Shown: in pieces, positions 21,226 through 33,113 of the stretch | How the letters are laid out: the number at the start of each line of letters is the position of its first letter | Position numbering within the stretch: the stretch's first letter is position 1 | Source of the DNA: Acorus gramineus | Lineage: Eukaryota; Streptophyta; Magnoliopsida; Acorales; Acoraceae | Direction: 5' to 3' | DNA: 64,000 nt | Assembly (NCBI GenBank): GCA_030737835.1 | Contig: CM060852.1 | Coordinates: 23,111,868-23,175,867 of the forward strand | Notes under the pieces: model-generated | Seen by the model: the letters and a program-made list of their open reading frames with translations, nothing else | The model's database searches: none | Told to the model about the DNA's origin: nothing | Translations under genes and position numbers: made by a program

Positions 21226-23730
21226 AATGTTTAACTAGACAAACATATATACTGGGTAGTTGTTTCTATTTTTTTTAATTATACATAGGATTATCACAAT
21301 TTGAGAAAATCACATGAAGTAGGATCAACTTTTCTTTTTGAAAAATGGTTAGTTAAAACTCAGTTGAAAGTTGGAACTAATTTCTAAAAACAATTTTTTT
21401 AAAAAAACAAATTTTTAAACCTTTTTCATAAAATTACACTCAATCAACTTTTTCAGAAAAGTTGACAAATAAATACTAAAATATAAAATTAACCGTTTAA
21501 ATCAGAAGCAGAATCAATTTAATAATTGATTCCAAACATATACCTAAGTTGAGGTCTCTCTCTCCCCATCACATTCACAATGAGGAGATTTGCCCAACAT
21601 GGAAATTTCTCTCCTTGGGGACCATAAGTTTCTGAGGAAGTAATTGAACACCACGTATACATTACATGGGGGAAAAAAGTGTCTTTAGTGTAAGGTGCAA
21701 TTGATGTATACATAGTAAGATAAGAAATATATGACTTTGAATCTGTGACCCTCTTTCATGAGGTGGTCCATCACCACCACCATTACTAAACATCTACTTA
21801 AAAGGACTGGTTTGGACGGTTGAGATCATGGTGTTCTCTTTTAGGAACAAAAGTTTGGTATCACGATTCGCTTTTCTGAACATTAGGGATGACTGTGAGA
21901 CAAATATGAATTCCTTCATTTTCATACACATCGATACACTCCAACCTAATGCATTCGAGTTTCAAATTTGAAGCATTATATTGTTATACACATCTCATCT
22001 ACCTCGTTAACTGCTTATATTTGTATTAATGAGATATATATAAATTTTATATATTTTTTTATATATGAATCCATACAATTCATTGGAATATATATACTTC
22101 TTTTATATATATATATAAAAGCATATACTTTACGTGTTTTTTAATAAAATAAAAACAGTTGTGGATTGGAAATGGGGTTGTAAATGAGACTGGATGTAAC
22201 ATTTTCCTTCGATCCCGCTTCTTTCATAATCAAGTATTTGTGAGAATTTTAGATGAGTTGTATGATCTATTGTAAGAAGTTTCGTATCAATATATAAATA
22301 TTTATATTCATCTAATATAAATTTTTAAGAAGATCAAATTTAGGATATTTTTCTAATTTTATTTATATATTAAAATTTATGATGTGCTAAAATAAACATT
22401 GTTTTTATGTTTTCTAAAGGATATAATGAAATTATAAAATCTAAAATAGTATTTTGAAGATTCATACAATAAAATTTGAATATCCTTCATCAAAATATCA
22501 AAATCTTCAAAATGAAGACTCCATTGAAGTTGAGAGGACTTCAAATATTTAAATTCTTTCATGTGAGTTTTCAAAATGAAGATCCTCATTGGAGATGCTC
22601 TTAGAAACCAAACATAGGTGGACTAGGTTTAAAGTGGCATAAATTGGAGATAGAGAGGATTTGGTTTTGTTCAAATCTCATCTTGATCTGTTTCATTGCC
22701 ATTCATATGGACAACTTTCTCTATTTTTGTGTATCATTTGGATATCTCAAAATAAACACTTTCTCATTAATATTGTTTTGTCAGTTATCACTTTGATTAT
22801 CTTTCATAATCTAGAGTCGTTTGTGCTTTAAGCAGGTGATTTATATATACGAACTAATCACGGTTTAAGAGCTCTTTGAGTGTTTCTATGCTCTTAATTA
22901 AGTTTGGTGACATAGAAGCATCTCAATTATAAGCATTGGCAAAATTAACAAGCCACTTGATATCCTTATTAAAAAGTATTCATTTTGGGGGGAATTGATG
23001 TTTTGGACACATTATAGTGTGTAAATCAGAAACTTGATTCAATTTATCAATATAAACATATTGTTAAAATGCTTAAGAAAGTTGTTTAAATAGTATCAAA
23101 ATATTATTTTCTTATATATTATATGATTAGACATGATCCCTCCATATGGTCATCAATCTTAATTAGTGAAGGACAAATCAGCAAATTCTCCCCGATCTCT
23201 TCCTCCAATTTCGGCTTGCATGTCAAGTCATGGCCTTGCATTTGACCACCCACCATTGTTGCCCCCCCCCCCCCCCCACTTGCATGATGCCTTTAGATCT
23301 CAGCAATCTATCAAGAAGGTTCACTGCTCTCCTTTTCTGGTCCCCCACCCTTTGTTTAGCTTATTCATGGTCAAGGCATTTTTGTATCAATTGACAATGT
23401 ACTTTTAATTAAGTGGACATGGTGCAACATTAATATAGATTTTCATTAAACAACCATATGTTTATTAATATAATGGTTTTCACCGGATGCTCACAAGATG
23501 ATGACAATTCTCTTCTTGATCTAATTTTACATTTAAGCATAGTAAATTTCTAATTAATTGATTAAAAGTGCTAAGATGATCAAGAATAAGGATACCTTCC
23601 TTCATATGAATCTCATCATATAGTTGTTTTTTTCAATTACAATTTTTGTTGAGAAAATTAAGTTTTTGTGATCTCCCATCTATTATTTTTAGGTCCCTCA
23701 AAAATTTTAAGTTTTTTTAAGTCCCTGAAA
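21226..23730. other. Intergenic region, no gene seen
   Basis: AT-rich. It holds a 16-nt poly(C) run at 23262-23277 and a GGAGATGCTCTTAG end of a decayed MITE near 22590. 23660-23730 duplicates the terminal repeat of the palindromic family next to it. No coding region is recognisable. Confidence 0.55.
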
Positions 23731-24241
23731 TTAATTAAGGGTCCTTGTGATCACCTATCTATTATTTAGTTTTTATATTTTTAATTAGTTAAAAAATTAT
23801 CTTCGAGTCCTTCTAACCTGATGTTGTTCAAAATTATCGAAAATGCCCTCACCCAATTATACGAATGTATTAACAGTGTTAACAGTGTACTTGGGAGTGC
23901 TAAAAATGTACTTGAGAGTGGTTACAATGCACTTGAGATACTTAACAATGTCCTGAAGAGTGTTTATGATATACTAAAATAATTGGGCGACAGACATTTT
24001 AGGCGAATGTTAATAATGTATGGGAGAGGGTTAACATTGTATTAGAGATACTTAACAATATATTAGAGAGTGTTAACGGTGTACTAAAATAATTGTGCGG
24101 GGACATTTTTGATATTTTTGAAAAACATTATGTTGGAGAGAGCTAAAGATAAGTTATCACTGTCTTAGAATCCTAAACAAACTTAAAAAATTTCAGAGAT
24201 CTAAAAATAATAGACGGGAGCCCACAGATACCCCTAATTAA
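23731..24241. mobile_element. Palindromic MITE, family A/B/C, copy B
   Basis: The left end TTAATTAAGGGTCC and the right end, reading TTAATTAGGGG on the minus strand, are inverted repeats that extend into a shared TCTATTATT segment. The centre is a clear minisatellite with a period of about 25 bp on the theme GTGTACTTGAGAGTGTTAACA, which is copy A's repeat in reverse. A further copy of the terminal repeat lies immediately upstream (about 23660-23730), suggesting nested insertion or a partial duplication. Confidence 0.78.
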
Positions 24242-24410
24242 ATTGTCCCAATTTTTTCCAAAGGATTTTCAAAATTTAAACATTTTCCAAACTTAAACCA
24301 TAGACTCCACAAAGTCTCCTCTCCTCATCCATGATGTTGCGCATCACCTCATTGATTAAATACAACTCGATTGTGCATGTAGTTCTAATCTAAACCATCA
24401 TATTATTTTT

Positions 24411-24568
24411 GGTACAGGGTGGTTGAGATGCACCCTTCCCCACCAGGGAGGTCAGGGTTCGAGCCCCGATAATCCCCTCATGGGAGTTAATCATTGGTGG
24501 CCGGTTTAGTTTGTGAACCTTAAGTTGTATTATTATACTCGTCCTTTGTAAGTTTTTCTATAAAAAAA
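24411..24568 (+). mobile_element. tRNA-derived SINE
   Basis: Starts GGTACAGGGTGGTTGAGATG (box A-like) and has a near-perfect box B GGTTCGAGCCCC at 24456-24467. It ends in TTTTTCTATAAAAAAA. The spacing suits a Pol III internal promoter. It is not a tRNA gene: the sequence cannot form the cloverleaf stems. The target duplication is not clean. Confidence 0.7.
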
Positions 24569-24630
24569 TTCATCCTATTTTTCATCCATCACATTTTTTT
24601 TTACTCCTTCACCATTGGAGACTACCTTAG

Positions 24631-24942
24631 ACCATCTCTAATCTTTACTCAAACATATATTCAAATTTCACTAAAAATTTGAGTAAAAATTTCAATTGTT
24701 ATGGTGCATCTTCATCCGTCATTTTGTATTTTACTCAACTATTTTACAAAATATGGAGTTAAAGAAGAAAAATAACATTTAAAAATTTGGGTAAATGCTT
24801 GAGTCTCATTTGATTTGGGTAAAAGTTTGAATAAAAGTTTAGTTTTGTATAAATACGGGTTAATAATTGTAGATATTTTTAGATGACTTTTATTCAAATT
24901 TAAGTTTGAATACGCATTTGAGTATGAGATTAGAGATACTCT
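24631..24942. mobile_element. MITE of the CATCTCTAATC family, copy 1
   Basis: The left end ACCATCTCTAATCTTTACTC mirrors the right end, which reads GAGTATCTCTAATCTCATACTC on the minus strand up to about 40 bp in. A second copy lies at 40431-41313 with the same terminal sequence. Non-coding; superfamily not assigned. Confidence 0.7.
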
Positions 24943-27280
24943 ATATGTGACCCTTATTAGTCATTGGTGCTTCCATCTTTTGGTGCCATAAGAACATGTT
25001 CCACTTTTCGTCCAACTTCTCCACATTGAACTTTGATTACATTGTTGATTTATTGATACCTTTGAAAAATAAGCTCATTAATTGAGGTAGCAAAGAAAGA
25101 GAAACACTATTCAATCACACTAGAGGAAATTTATACAGTTGGACAAAAGAATATATATATATATTATATTGTATCAATTGTATGGGAAAACTCTAACTCG
25201 GAAAAGAACATATATATTATATAATGCTCCAAAATGACTTAAAGCTTATAGAACTATCATTATACATTACATTATACACATGCACGAAAAAATTTAGGGC
25301 GTCAAAGACGTTTTCTGTTATAGTTCTTTCTTGACCGAAATGAAAGATATAAATCCAAAAATATGAGATTGTCTAATAATAAATCCAACTGATTATGTAA
25401 AAACTAATTTCCATTATCAAAATTCATTACAATTGGTTCCATAAACAAGTCTTAAATTGTCAATCACTGAAATACATATTCAAGTTCCATTGCTTTTGAA
25501 CTTTTACCATCCATTATAAATATGTTTAACATGTCAAATTTTTATCCCTTCTTTTATTCCCAATTTGGGGGTGTGGGATGAATCACTCCTTGTCTGCGTT
25601 TTGCTTTTCAATTCTTGATGTACACATCTCCAATCAACTAAAGAATCCAAAGAGAGTTAAAAAGATAACCCATTCTAACAAGAGAAGCTCCAGTTCAAAA
25701 TTCCATTTGAAAACCACTGGCCAAGGCTCAACTTGGTTGTCTGTTGTGTTGGGTACATCAATATAATCATTCCTTGTTAGATAAACTACATTGGTGGATG
25801 CTTCACATGAGGCACCTTTTCCGGACAATCAGTTGATATCATCTGTGAAGCAAGGACAGATTTGAACAAATTGAGGAAGAAAGCAAAGAATAAGATTCAT
25901 AAGCTTACCAAAAAAATAAGATTGATAAGTGGGTTACCTTGAATATACAAATCCAAACTCAAGAAATTAATCTCAATGTGTTGTTTTAAGGGCTGGTTGG
26001 CAACCCATTGGACATACGTTTTTACTTTTAGAGGAATTGAAAAACGCAAATTTGTTTTCAAACAGTTCCAAAAAAAGATGATTAATTAATTTGCTGGTCA
26101 ATTAATAGATTGTGTGATTAATTTACTGAAATAGATTTTGATTGCTTAAAATTTTATATCAAAGAGTACTTGAAGTCTCTTAGAAGTAACAAAGCAAAAA
26201 GAAAAAAAAAACCATAAATGTGGAGTTTGAAGATCATAAACTGAGATAATCTGATGAGTACGCAATTGAGAACATATTCTATTGGTATGAAACACTGCAA
26301 ATTAAGTTGTATGCGATTCTTCTACAATGTAATGGCATTCACTGGATGTGAAGTCCTGTTTAGTCATCTTTTTATTGCGTGTGGTGGAATGGATTTTCAT
26401 TATGAGTTGTGTTGTAATTTGAAACTCTAATTTTGATCAATAATCAGTTTTATTTTTTCTCACACCTTCAAAAAAATGAATAAGTAGAAAATTTAAGAAA
26501 GTTAAATATGAGATGTGGACCCAACCGAACTTGGGTTAGCCTGCTAGCACTCTTATCGTCGTGGGATCAAACATTGGGGAAACCTTTTTTTTATTATTAT
26601 TAAAAAAAAAGATAGAGATAAATGTTATTGCAATCACTTGTGCTATCCTAACAATAAATTTTGAATCTTTTAAATGTTTTTTATTATTGCTTAATGATCG
26701 AAATACATAACTTCACGAAAAATAAAATACATACGCGAATAATGCATATATTTCTATATTTATTTTTTCTAAGTATATGTTTATTTAACCTAATACATGA
26801 TTATAAAAATTTACTCAATTAGGATCTCAAGAATGATTGTAGAAATGATTGAGGGTATCAACACTCTATTATTAAGAGCGTTGAAACACTCAATTAGTTT
26901 TGTATCTTCATCTCCAATCTAAAAACAGTCTCCCAACCGCCTATAAGGTAACGTATGAAAATTGTTATTTTTTTTTTAAATTACACTCATATATCTCTGT
27001 GTATACTTCACTTTTTATACAATATGTATTTTTTTTAAAAAAGAAAAGTGATATGGGCTGCGGTTGCACACATGATTGGACATATATCGCTAATACATTT
27101 AGTCCAGTTTGCAGCCCCATCTACAGCCATGTAGGATAGCGCAATATATATTTAATTTCATACAATAGTATGTAATTCAATAGAAAAATATATTCAATTT
27201 AAGAAAGATAAGAAAACAAGTGTGGACTTTGGATATGGGGTGGGACATCATTTTCCTTTTCCTATTATTAAATAAAAAGA
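24943..27280. other. Intergenic region with a possible SINE fragment
   Basis: AT-rich with no gene seen. 26519-26620 (TGGACCCAACCGAACTTGGG, a GTGGGATCAAACATTGGGG box B-like block, then T-rich) resembles a degenerate SINE. A CTGCGGTTGCACAC to GCAGCCCCATCTACAGCC stretch at 27058-27130 looks like a decayed relative of the repeat at 27281. Confidence 0.4.
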
Positions 27281-27552
27281 AAAAGATACACTCAGCCCCT
27301 ATTGCAATTCATCCCGTTTTTCTTTTTAAAAAAAATTATACACTCACCTTTTGAAATGCATGCTATTATATGAAATGAAGTGTATACTGAGATACATTAG
27401 TGCATTTTTTTCATGATGAAAAAATGAAAAAAAATATGAGTCGTATACAATGATATGACTCATACACTATGATAGTGCGGTATATACTACGTTATCATAG
27501 CGTATAGGGCTGCAAAACGGGCTACAAAAAAGACTGCGTGTATCAGCGCTCT
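27281..27552. repeat. Dispersed repeat D, copy 1 (probable MITE)
   Basis: It shares with 34917-35215 the order: AAGATACAC start, CATCCCGTTTTTCTTTTT, a TGCTATTATATGAAATGAAG block, repeated TATGATAGTG and CTATGATAG motifs, and a GGGCTG-A-AAACGGGCT ending. The TATACACT/TATGATAG motifs make the middle partly self-complementary. Non-coding. Confidence 0.7.
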
Positions 27553-28346
27553 AAATAAAATAATGGACCTGGCCAACAAAAACCCATACTCAGCATTCGG
27601 CCCATTGTGAAATTTTTACGGAAAATGTCATACCCAATTCATTGGAAAATATTAGACTCAGTCACATTTATCAACCAAAACTCAAATCTCATATATTTTT
27701 ATTTTATTTAAATAGTAAACATTATCTAATAAGGTATATGCTTTGATAAAAAGTGCATATCGCTCTATTACAAGTTGAATGAACCTATTTTTAATGAGTG
27801 TAAGAAATTATTTAATGTGGTATATACAGTATTTAACGAGGTATATGTTTCACTAGATTTCTAACGTGGTATATAAGATTGTGTTTTGAATTGAGAAAAA
27901 AACTAAGTGTAACTTCCCTCAATTCATTTAATGGATGACAAAATTTAATGGATGACAAAAAGACAGGTCATTGTAGGCGTGGTTCTTAGTATATGCTTGT
28001 AATTTCACTGTAGTTGGTTTTATGAAAGTATGTGCTACATTAAGCAAAACATGTAAATTTTAACTTTTCATAAGTATATTCATACAGTCCATTGGAATAT
28101 ATTTCATTTCTTGTGAATGCATATGCTTCAATATATGAAATATTACTTTTAAAAAATCGAAATACGTGTGAATCACACGTAGGGTTGTATGCATAACTGT
28201 GCCTAACTTCTCCATGTATTTTGGAAAAATATCATGCTCAATCACACTGATTTTTATTTTTTATTTGGAAATATATGTTTGGCTGATTAAATAATTTTTT
28301 TTATAAAAAATAAAGTAATTTCATCAATACCTTAGTATGATATATT
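27553..28346. other. Intergenic region, no gene seen
   Basis: AT-rich DNA between two MITEs. The 28060-28245 minus-strand frame (61 aa) is not recognisable. Confidence 0.5.
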
Positions 28347-28764
28347 AGGGGTCTGTTTGATTGACAAGTGGGATTGAGATTATGTGAATCCTGGGATTCT
28401 AAATCCAGGTGAATTGGGATTGTAAATCATGTCAATCTGTTTGGTAAGGAACATAATTCAGAAAACAGGATTGAGATTCTCAATCTCAATCATGTGTTCG
28501 GTAATGCATGGATTACAATATAAAAAATATACATTTCTAAAAATACCCAATATATATATATTAGATGTATTAAATATATATATATATATTAAAATATATA
28601 TTTTATAACTAATTTGCTATGATATATATATATATAGCAATTAATTACGATATCATAGTAAAATAGTTATGATAGTAATATAATATATATTTTATTATAT
28701 TGGTCTAGATTGGGATTCTCAATCCTAATCCAAGTACCCAATACTCCTATCCAAACAGGCCCTA
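28347..28764. mobile_element. hAT-like MITE
   Basis: The left end AGGGGTCTGTTTGATT pairs with the right end ATCCAAACAGGCCCTA as inverted repeats; a GGGATTGAGATT block near the left recurs inverted near 28707-28730. This is the common GGGCCTGTTTGG-type end of plant hAT MITEs. The middle is TA-rich and non-coding. Confidence 0.65.
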
Positions 28765-29555
28765 GGAGTGTATCAAAGAAAATATGTAGTCATCGATTCT
28801 CTTGATAGGCCACAATTACCACGAGCAAACACGAGGAACACATTTTTTTTCCTATGCTACTAATACCTGTACTTGCATAGTATATACTTTCACATTTTTA
28901 GTAATATAGTATATACTGGCACAATGGAATCTATATTGTGTTACACGATTTCATACATTGCATTTTACAAAAATATATATTTTATTAATCAAGTATATAT
29001 TTCATTATTCAAATATATACTTAAAATGAGGTATTTCATTAGTCAATTATATAATTAAAATGAGGTAAGCAAAAGTAATTCTAAGGATGAATAAGTAAAA
29101 TTTCCTCCTCTTAAATTAATTAGTGGGCCGATTATCTGTCACCAAGGTTGGGCTTGACCCTGGACAATTTAGTGGGCTGACTGGCCTCACTAAATGATGG
29201 AAATCATTTGATTGTTAGACTGCTTAATTCGTTAATGGATTCCTAACCAAATTTATTTTTCACTGTGGTTTGTACATGAAAAATGATGAAAATTTTAATT
29301 TAAATATAAAAAATACCATTACATATATTTAAAAATCTCTCTAAAATTATTCCAAGATTATAAAAAAAATGACAAAAACCAATACGATAAAAAATTTAAT
29401 GATAAAATGAATAAAATTAAATAAATAACCATATGTATAAGTATAAACTTCAAATGAGGTTGATACGGTAATAAGTTGCATGTTACATTTTATTTAAATA
29501 TTAAAGCCGATAGCATATTGATAACTCCCAAAAAAAGAATGATTATTTTATTTAA

Positions 29556-30334
29556 GGAAAAATGATAAAAAAAATATCTTAAGAGTTAAAATTACCCAAA
29601 TCAGTAACTTTTTAAAATTATACCTAAAAAAGTCTCATTTCAAAATTTTGAAAACACAAAAGACTAATCTACCCTTATGTAATTAAATACTTAACATCCT
29701 TCTAACCCTGTTCGGTTATTCCACACTAAAAATCTATTTTTTCTACAAAATAACAATATCTCGATACATGATGAAAATCAATCTTCTTAGAGGTTTTGTT
29801 ATTATATATCATATTGTGTGTTTCTTATATATATCTTACATGATGTTGTTTATCATTTTTCATTGTGTATAATCATAATATGTAATTTAAATCTGTGTTG
29901 TGTCCCAATACAACAGATGATATTTTAGTATTCTAAATCTTTATTTACATATTTATTTTTTGGCTATTTACATATTTTTATGACGTCATTAGTACATATC
30001 CATTTTTTTAAAGAAGCATCAACATTTAATAGAGTTCATAATAAAAAAAACTCAAATTATATTGGTACATATTTCACAAAATCCACCTAATCACAATGAA
30101 TTTATAATAAAAAAATTTGATCTATATGAAAATGTATGAAATATAACGAAATAGAGGGTGAAATATTTTAACAAAGTTAAAAGGTATGTAATGTATTAAT
30201 GATCTAATTGCATAAGGGTATATTAGTCTTTTGTGTTTCTAAAATTGTGAAATAAGACTTTTTTAGGTATAACTTTAAAAGTGGTTGATTTGGGTATTTC
30301 TAACTTTTAGAAGAATTTTTTTGGTCATTTTTCC
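29556..30334. mobile_element. Non-autonomous Mutator-like element (MULE MITE) with 9-bp target duplication
   Basis: Terminal inverted repeats of about 150 bp start GGAAAAATGA on the left and end TCATTTTTCC on the right. Both arms contain TACCCAAATCA, TATACCTAAAAAAGTCT and AACACAAAAGACTAAT. The element is flanked by perfect 9-bp direct repeats TTTATTTAA (29547-29555 and 30335-30343). Long TIRs with a 9-bp duplication are diagnostic of Mutator-type transposition. No open frame is present, so it would need a transposase from elsewhere. Confidence 0.88.
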
Positions 30335-30530
30335 TTTATTTAATTAGAGATATTAATTGTATTGTTTAATTATATTATTATTAATGCAGGGGCGTAATTA
30401 TTATTAAAAAATATACAAGGATTCCATAAATCTCACATTGTGGGATTTAAAATCCATCCCCATTTTTCTTAATGCTTGGATTTTTAATGCAGTGTGACTT
30501 ATTTTTTCTTTCAAGATTATCACTAAACTA

Positions 30531-30848
30531 AGGCCCTGTTTAGTTGCACGTTTGGGACAGCTTTTACTTTTTGAAAAGCTAAAATCATGCAGTCAAACTG
30601 GACAGTTTTATTCATAATCGGAAGCTGAATTCCTTTTAATTTTTTCCTTGAAATTCGTGTTTTGAAAAGTTCAAAAACATTGTTTTTTTGTTGGAATCGA
30701 TTTTTTGAATTGAAGAGCAACTTTCTCTATATTGATTCCTGAATTTAAAAAAAAAAACATCCCAATTAAAGTCAAGGTTTAAAATAATCTTAAAAAACAG
30801 CTTTATTCTAAAAGTTATTTTTCAATCTATGTTTCTAAACGGACTCTA
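30531..30848. mobile_element. hAT-like MITE
   Basis: The left end AGGCCCTGTTTAGTTGCAC is matched inversely by the right end GTTTCTAAACGGACTCT. The middle contains AAAGCTAAAATC and related self-complementary A/T stretches. Non-coding; no clear 8-bp duplication. Confidence 0.6.
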
Positions 30849-31085
30849 AGTGACGGATTCTCAAACTTTTCTAATCATTAAGAATGAAATCAAATATATA
30901 AAAAAATACCACATACCAAACGGACCCAGGAGCAATGTAACAAATAGAGTTTGACAATGCTCTAGAATTTAGTCGACTAGGCTGGATCATATGAGCGGGT
31001 TTCAATTCCATATTTTTTAAACCTGCGCAGGGCTGGAATCGACTTCAAGTCGATGGCCTATCTACTTCTCGATCCGCCTGATGGG

Positions 31086-31211
31086 TGTTAAATGTATATA
31101 TATGTTAGGGTTAAGGGTATATTAGTCTTTTCCTTGTTTCCCTTTTTGTACTATAAATATTGGATATAAACCCTAATAATATGATTGATTCATTCTTTTC
31201 ATATTCTAACA
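31086..31211 (+). repeat. 5' LTR of copia copy 1 (126 bp)
   Basis: Begins TGTTAAATGTATATA and ends CATATTCTAACA, giving the TG...CA ends of an LTR. It matches both LTRs of the second copy. It contains a TATA-like CTATAAATATTGG. At 126 bp it is far shorter than typical copia LTRs. Confidence 0.93.
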
Positions 31212-31223
31212 TGGTATCAGAGC
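31212..31223 (+). promoter_or_regulatory. Primer-binding site (initiator tRNA-Met)
   Basis: TGGTATCAGAGC directly follows the 5' LTR. This is the standard plant copia primer-binding site, complementary to the 3' end of initiator methionine tRNA. Confidence 0.93.
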
Positions 31224-31493
31224 TTGAATCCAATTTTTTTCTTTGATCGTCAACGTCCCGTCGCCCCCGTGCCGCTTGCCGCTGTGCCGCCGTCGCACCG
31301 TTGCTGCTCCGCCGTTGTGCCGCCGCTGTGCCGCCCCGCGCCGCCCTCTTGCGCCGCCTCGCGCAGCCTTACCGCTGCTGTGCACCGCCCTGCCGCTGCC
31401 CTGCCACCGCCCTGCACCGCCCTGCCGCCGCCCTGCACCACCCTGCCGCACCGCCTCGCACTGCTGCGCCACCCTGCCGCGCCACCCTGCCCT

Positions 31494-31620
31494 GTCCGCG
31501 CCGTGCCCGCGCCCCGTCCGCGCCGTGCTCGCGCCCCGTCCGCGCCGTGCCCGCACACCGTCCGCGCCCTGTCCGTGCCGTGCCCGCACCGTCTGCGCCG
31601 TGCCCGTGCACCGTCCGCGT
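31494..31620 (+). repeat. 22-bp GC-rich tandem repeats in the copia leader
   Basis: Units of GTCCGCGCCGTGCCCGCGCC type start at 31494, 31516, 31538 and 31560, then become degenerate. They lie in a very GC-rich leader (31250-31900) in otherwise AT-rich DNA. Every frame stays open by composition, which creates spurious Pro/Ala/Arg-rich frames on both strands. Confidence 0.85.
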
Positions 31621-32105
31621 CTGCCTGCGCGTCGTCTCGGAATTGCGTGATCAGCGCGGATCCGCGCCGATCAGCCCGGATTTCCTGGGGTTCTGTCCCG
31701 GATTCGGTCTCGGACAGCATCCCGGATCTCCCGAGAATTTGTCCTGAGATCCCGTGCTTCGCGCCCACGCGCGCCCGACCCAGCACCCGCTCGCCCGACC
31801 CGGCTCCAGCTGCCCGACGGCCCAGCTGCCCGACTCGGCTCCAGTGCCCGACCGGACCCGGCTCCAGCGCCCCGACCCGACCCGACCCGGCACTAGCTGC
31901 CTGACCCGGATCCGCGACCCGTTTACCGCCCCGTCATCGCCTTTTTCGGTATTTTCTTTATTCGGCCGCTACGGGTTCATTCGGACTCCAAATATAGTCA
32001 TATTGGTACTCATTTTGCTCCATTTTTCATTTTGCACGCATCTGTGACTATATTTTCATCATCCGAGGCATATATTTTTTCTCTGTTATTCTCTTTTTGC
32101 CTATT

Positions 32106-33113
32106 ATGGCTACGGATAACACTCAGATCATCGATGTTAAGTTTGATGGTAACAATTATGATGTCTGGTCTATTAGTCTTGAACTTCAGCTTGATTATCG
32201 TCGCCTATTGGGTCATGTACTTGAACCATCTCCACCGGGTTCTGATGAGACCACCATCAAGGCCAGAGCTGAGGCGTATACTAAGGCTTTGTTGACATGG
32301 AAGGAGGCCGATTCTCGGGTGAAAGCTTATATTGCTTCTTCGGTTATTCCAAATATCCGTAAACATTTGAAGCCGTTCATTACAGCCAAGGAATATTGGG
32401 ACTTTCTGAAGAATTTCTATACGCAGACCGATGGTGCTCAGGAATTCTATCTACATCAGACCATTTCTACTTCTTATCAAGGGGAGCTTTCTATTCATGA
32501 TTTTTATTATCTTTTGTCTGATTATTGGGATCAACTCGCACCTATGGATCCTCAGATGGAGGGTATTTTTCTGACACGCTATCGTGAGTACCGTAATCGT
32601 CAACGATTGTACCAATTCTTGATGCGTCTTCGTCCTAAGTTCGAGGCTATTCGTGCACAGATTCTTCATCGTTCTCCCAAACCGTCTCTTGATACGGTTC
32701 TTTTTGAGTTAGTTGCTGAGGAGACGCGTCTTCGCACTGTTGTCACTCCGCCTATCGTTGATCACAGTTCTGTCAATGTTGCACATCGTCAAGATAATTG
32801 CTACACTCGGGTCACTTGCTATTATTGCCATAAATTTGGACACGTGCAATCTGAATGTCGTAAGCGTGCTCGTGATGGTGCTCCTCTTGTTTATGTACCT
32901 CGCACTTCAGCCCCTGGAGCACTTCCTCCAGCACCTCGTCCACTAGATCCTGCAGCATCACGTGCACTAGCGCCTCGGGCGCAAGCACCTCGGGCACCTT
33001 CTACAGTTCCTCCACGTCGCTCTCAGCCTCGACCTGCAGCTGCTGTTGCATCTGATTTTCCTACTGATCCGCCGGCATATTCTTCCTCTCAGATCACTGA
33101 GAGTCTTGCGTAG
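32106..33113 (+). CDS. gag: Copia Gag polyprotein (capsid plus zinc knuckle), copy 1
   Basis: 335 aa from the ATG at 32106 (MATDNTQIIDVKFDGNNYDV), the usual start of plant copia Gag. The capsid (UBN2-type) region covers about residues 10-230, and a CCHC knuckle CYYCHKFGHVQSEC lies near residues 237-250. The tail is rich in Pro and Ala (APRAQAPRAP) and may be a linker. The frame ends with TAG at 33111-33113, but the same frame continues straight into protease sequence. The stop therefore looks like a mutation that split a single Gag-Pol reading frame. It packages element RNA in the cytoplasm. Confidence 0.88.
   Translation: MATDNTQIIDVKFDGNNYDVWSISLELQLDYRRLLGHVLEPSPPGSDETTIKARAEAYTKALLTWKEADSRVKAYIASSVIPNIRKHLKPFITAKEYWDFLKNFYTQTDGAQEFYLHQTISTSYQGELSIHDFYYLLSDYWDQLAPMDPQMEGIFLTRYREYRNRQRLYQFLMRLRPKFEAIRAQILHRSPKPSLDTVLFELVAEETRLRTVVTPPIVDHSSVNVAHRQDNCYTRVTCYYCHKFGHVQSECRKRARDGAPLVYVPRTSAPGALPPAPRPLDPAASRALAPRAQAPRAPSTVPPRRSQPRPAAAVASDFPTDPPAYSSSQITESLA

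Noticed and set aside
23262-23277. Poly(C) run as a functional element
   Set aside because: A homopolymer without context; possibly of uncertain length in assembly.
24456-24467. tRNA gene from the strong box B
   Set aside because: No acceptor or anticodon stems can be drawn. The A-tail and length fit a SINE.
31250-31786. Long frames on both strands of the first copia leader (including a 239-aa plus-strand and a 178-aa minus-strand frame)
   Set aside because: The GC-rich 22-bp repeats lack AT-rich stop codons, so all frames stay open. The products are low-complexity Pro/Ala/Arg/Gly strings with no domain.
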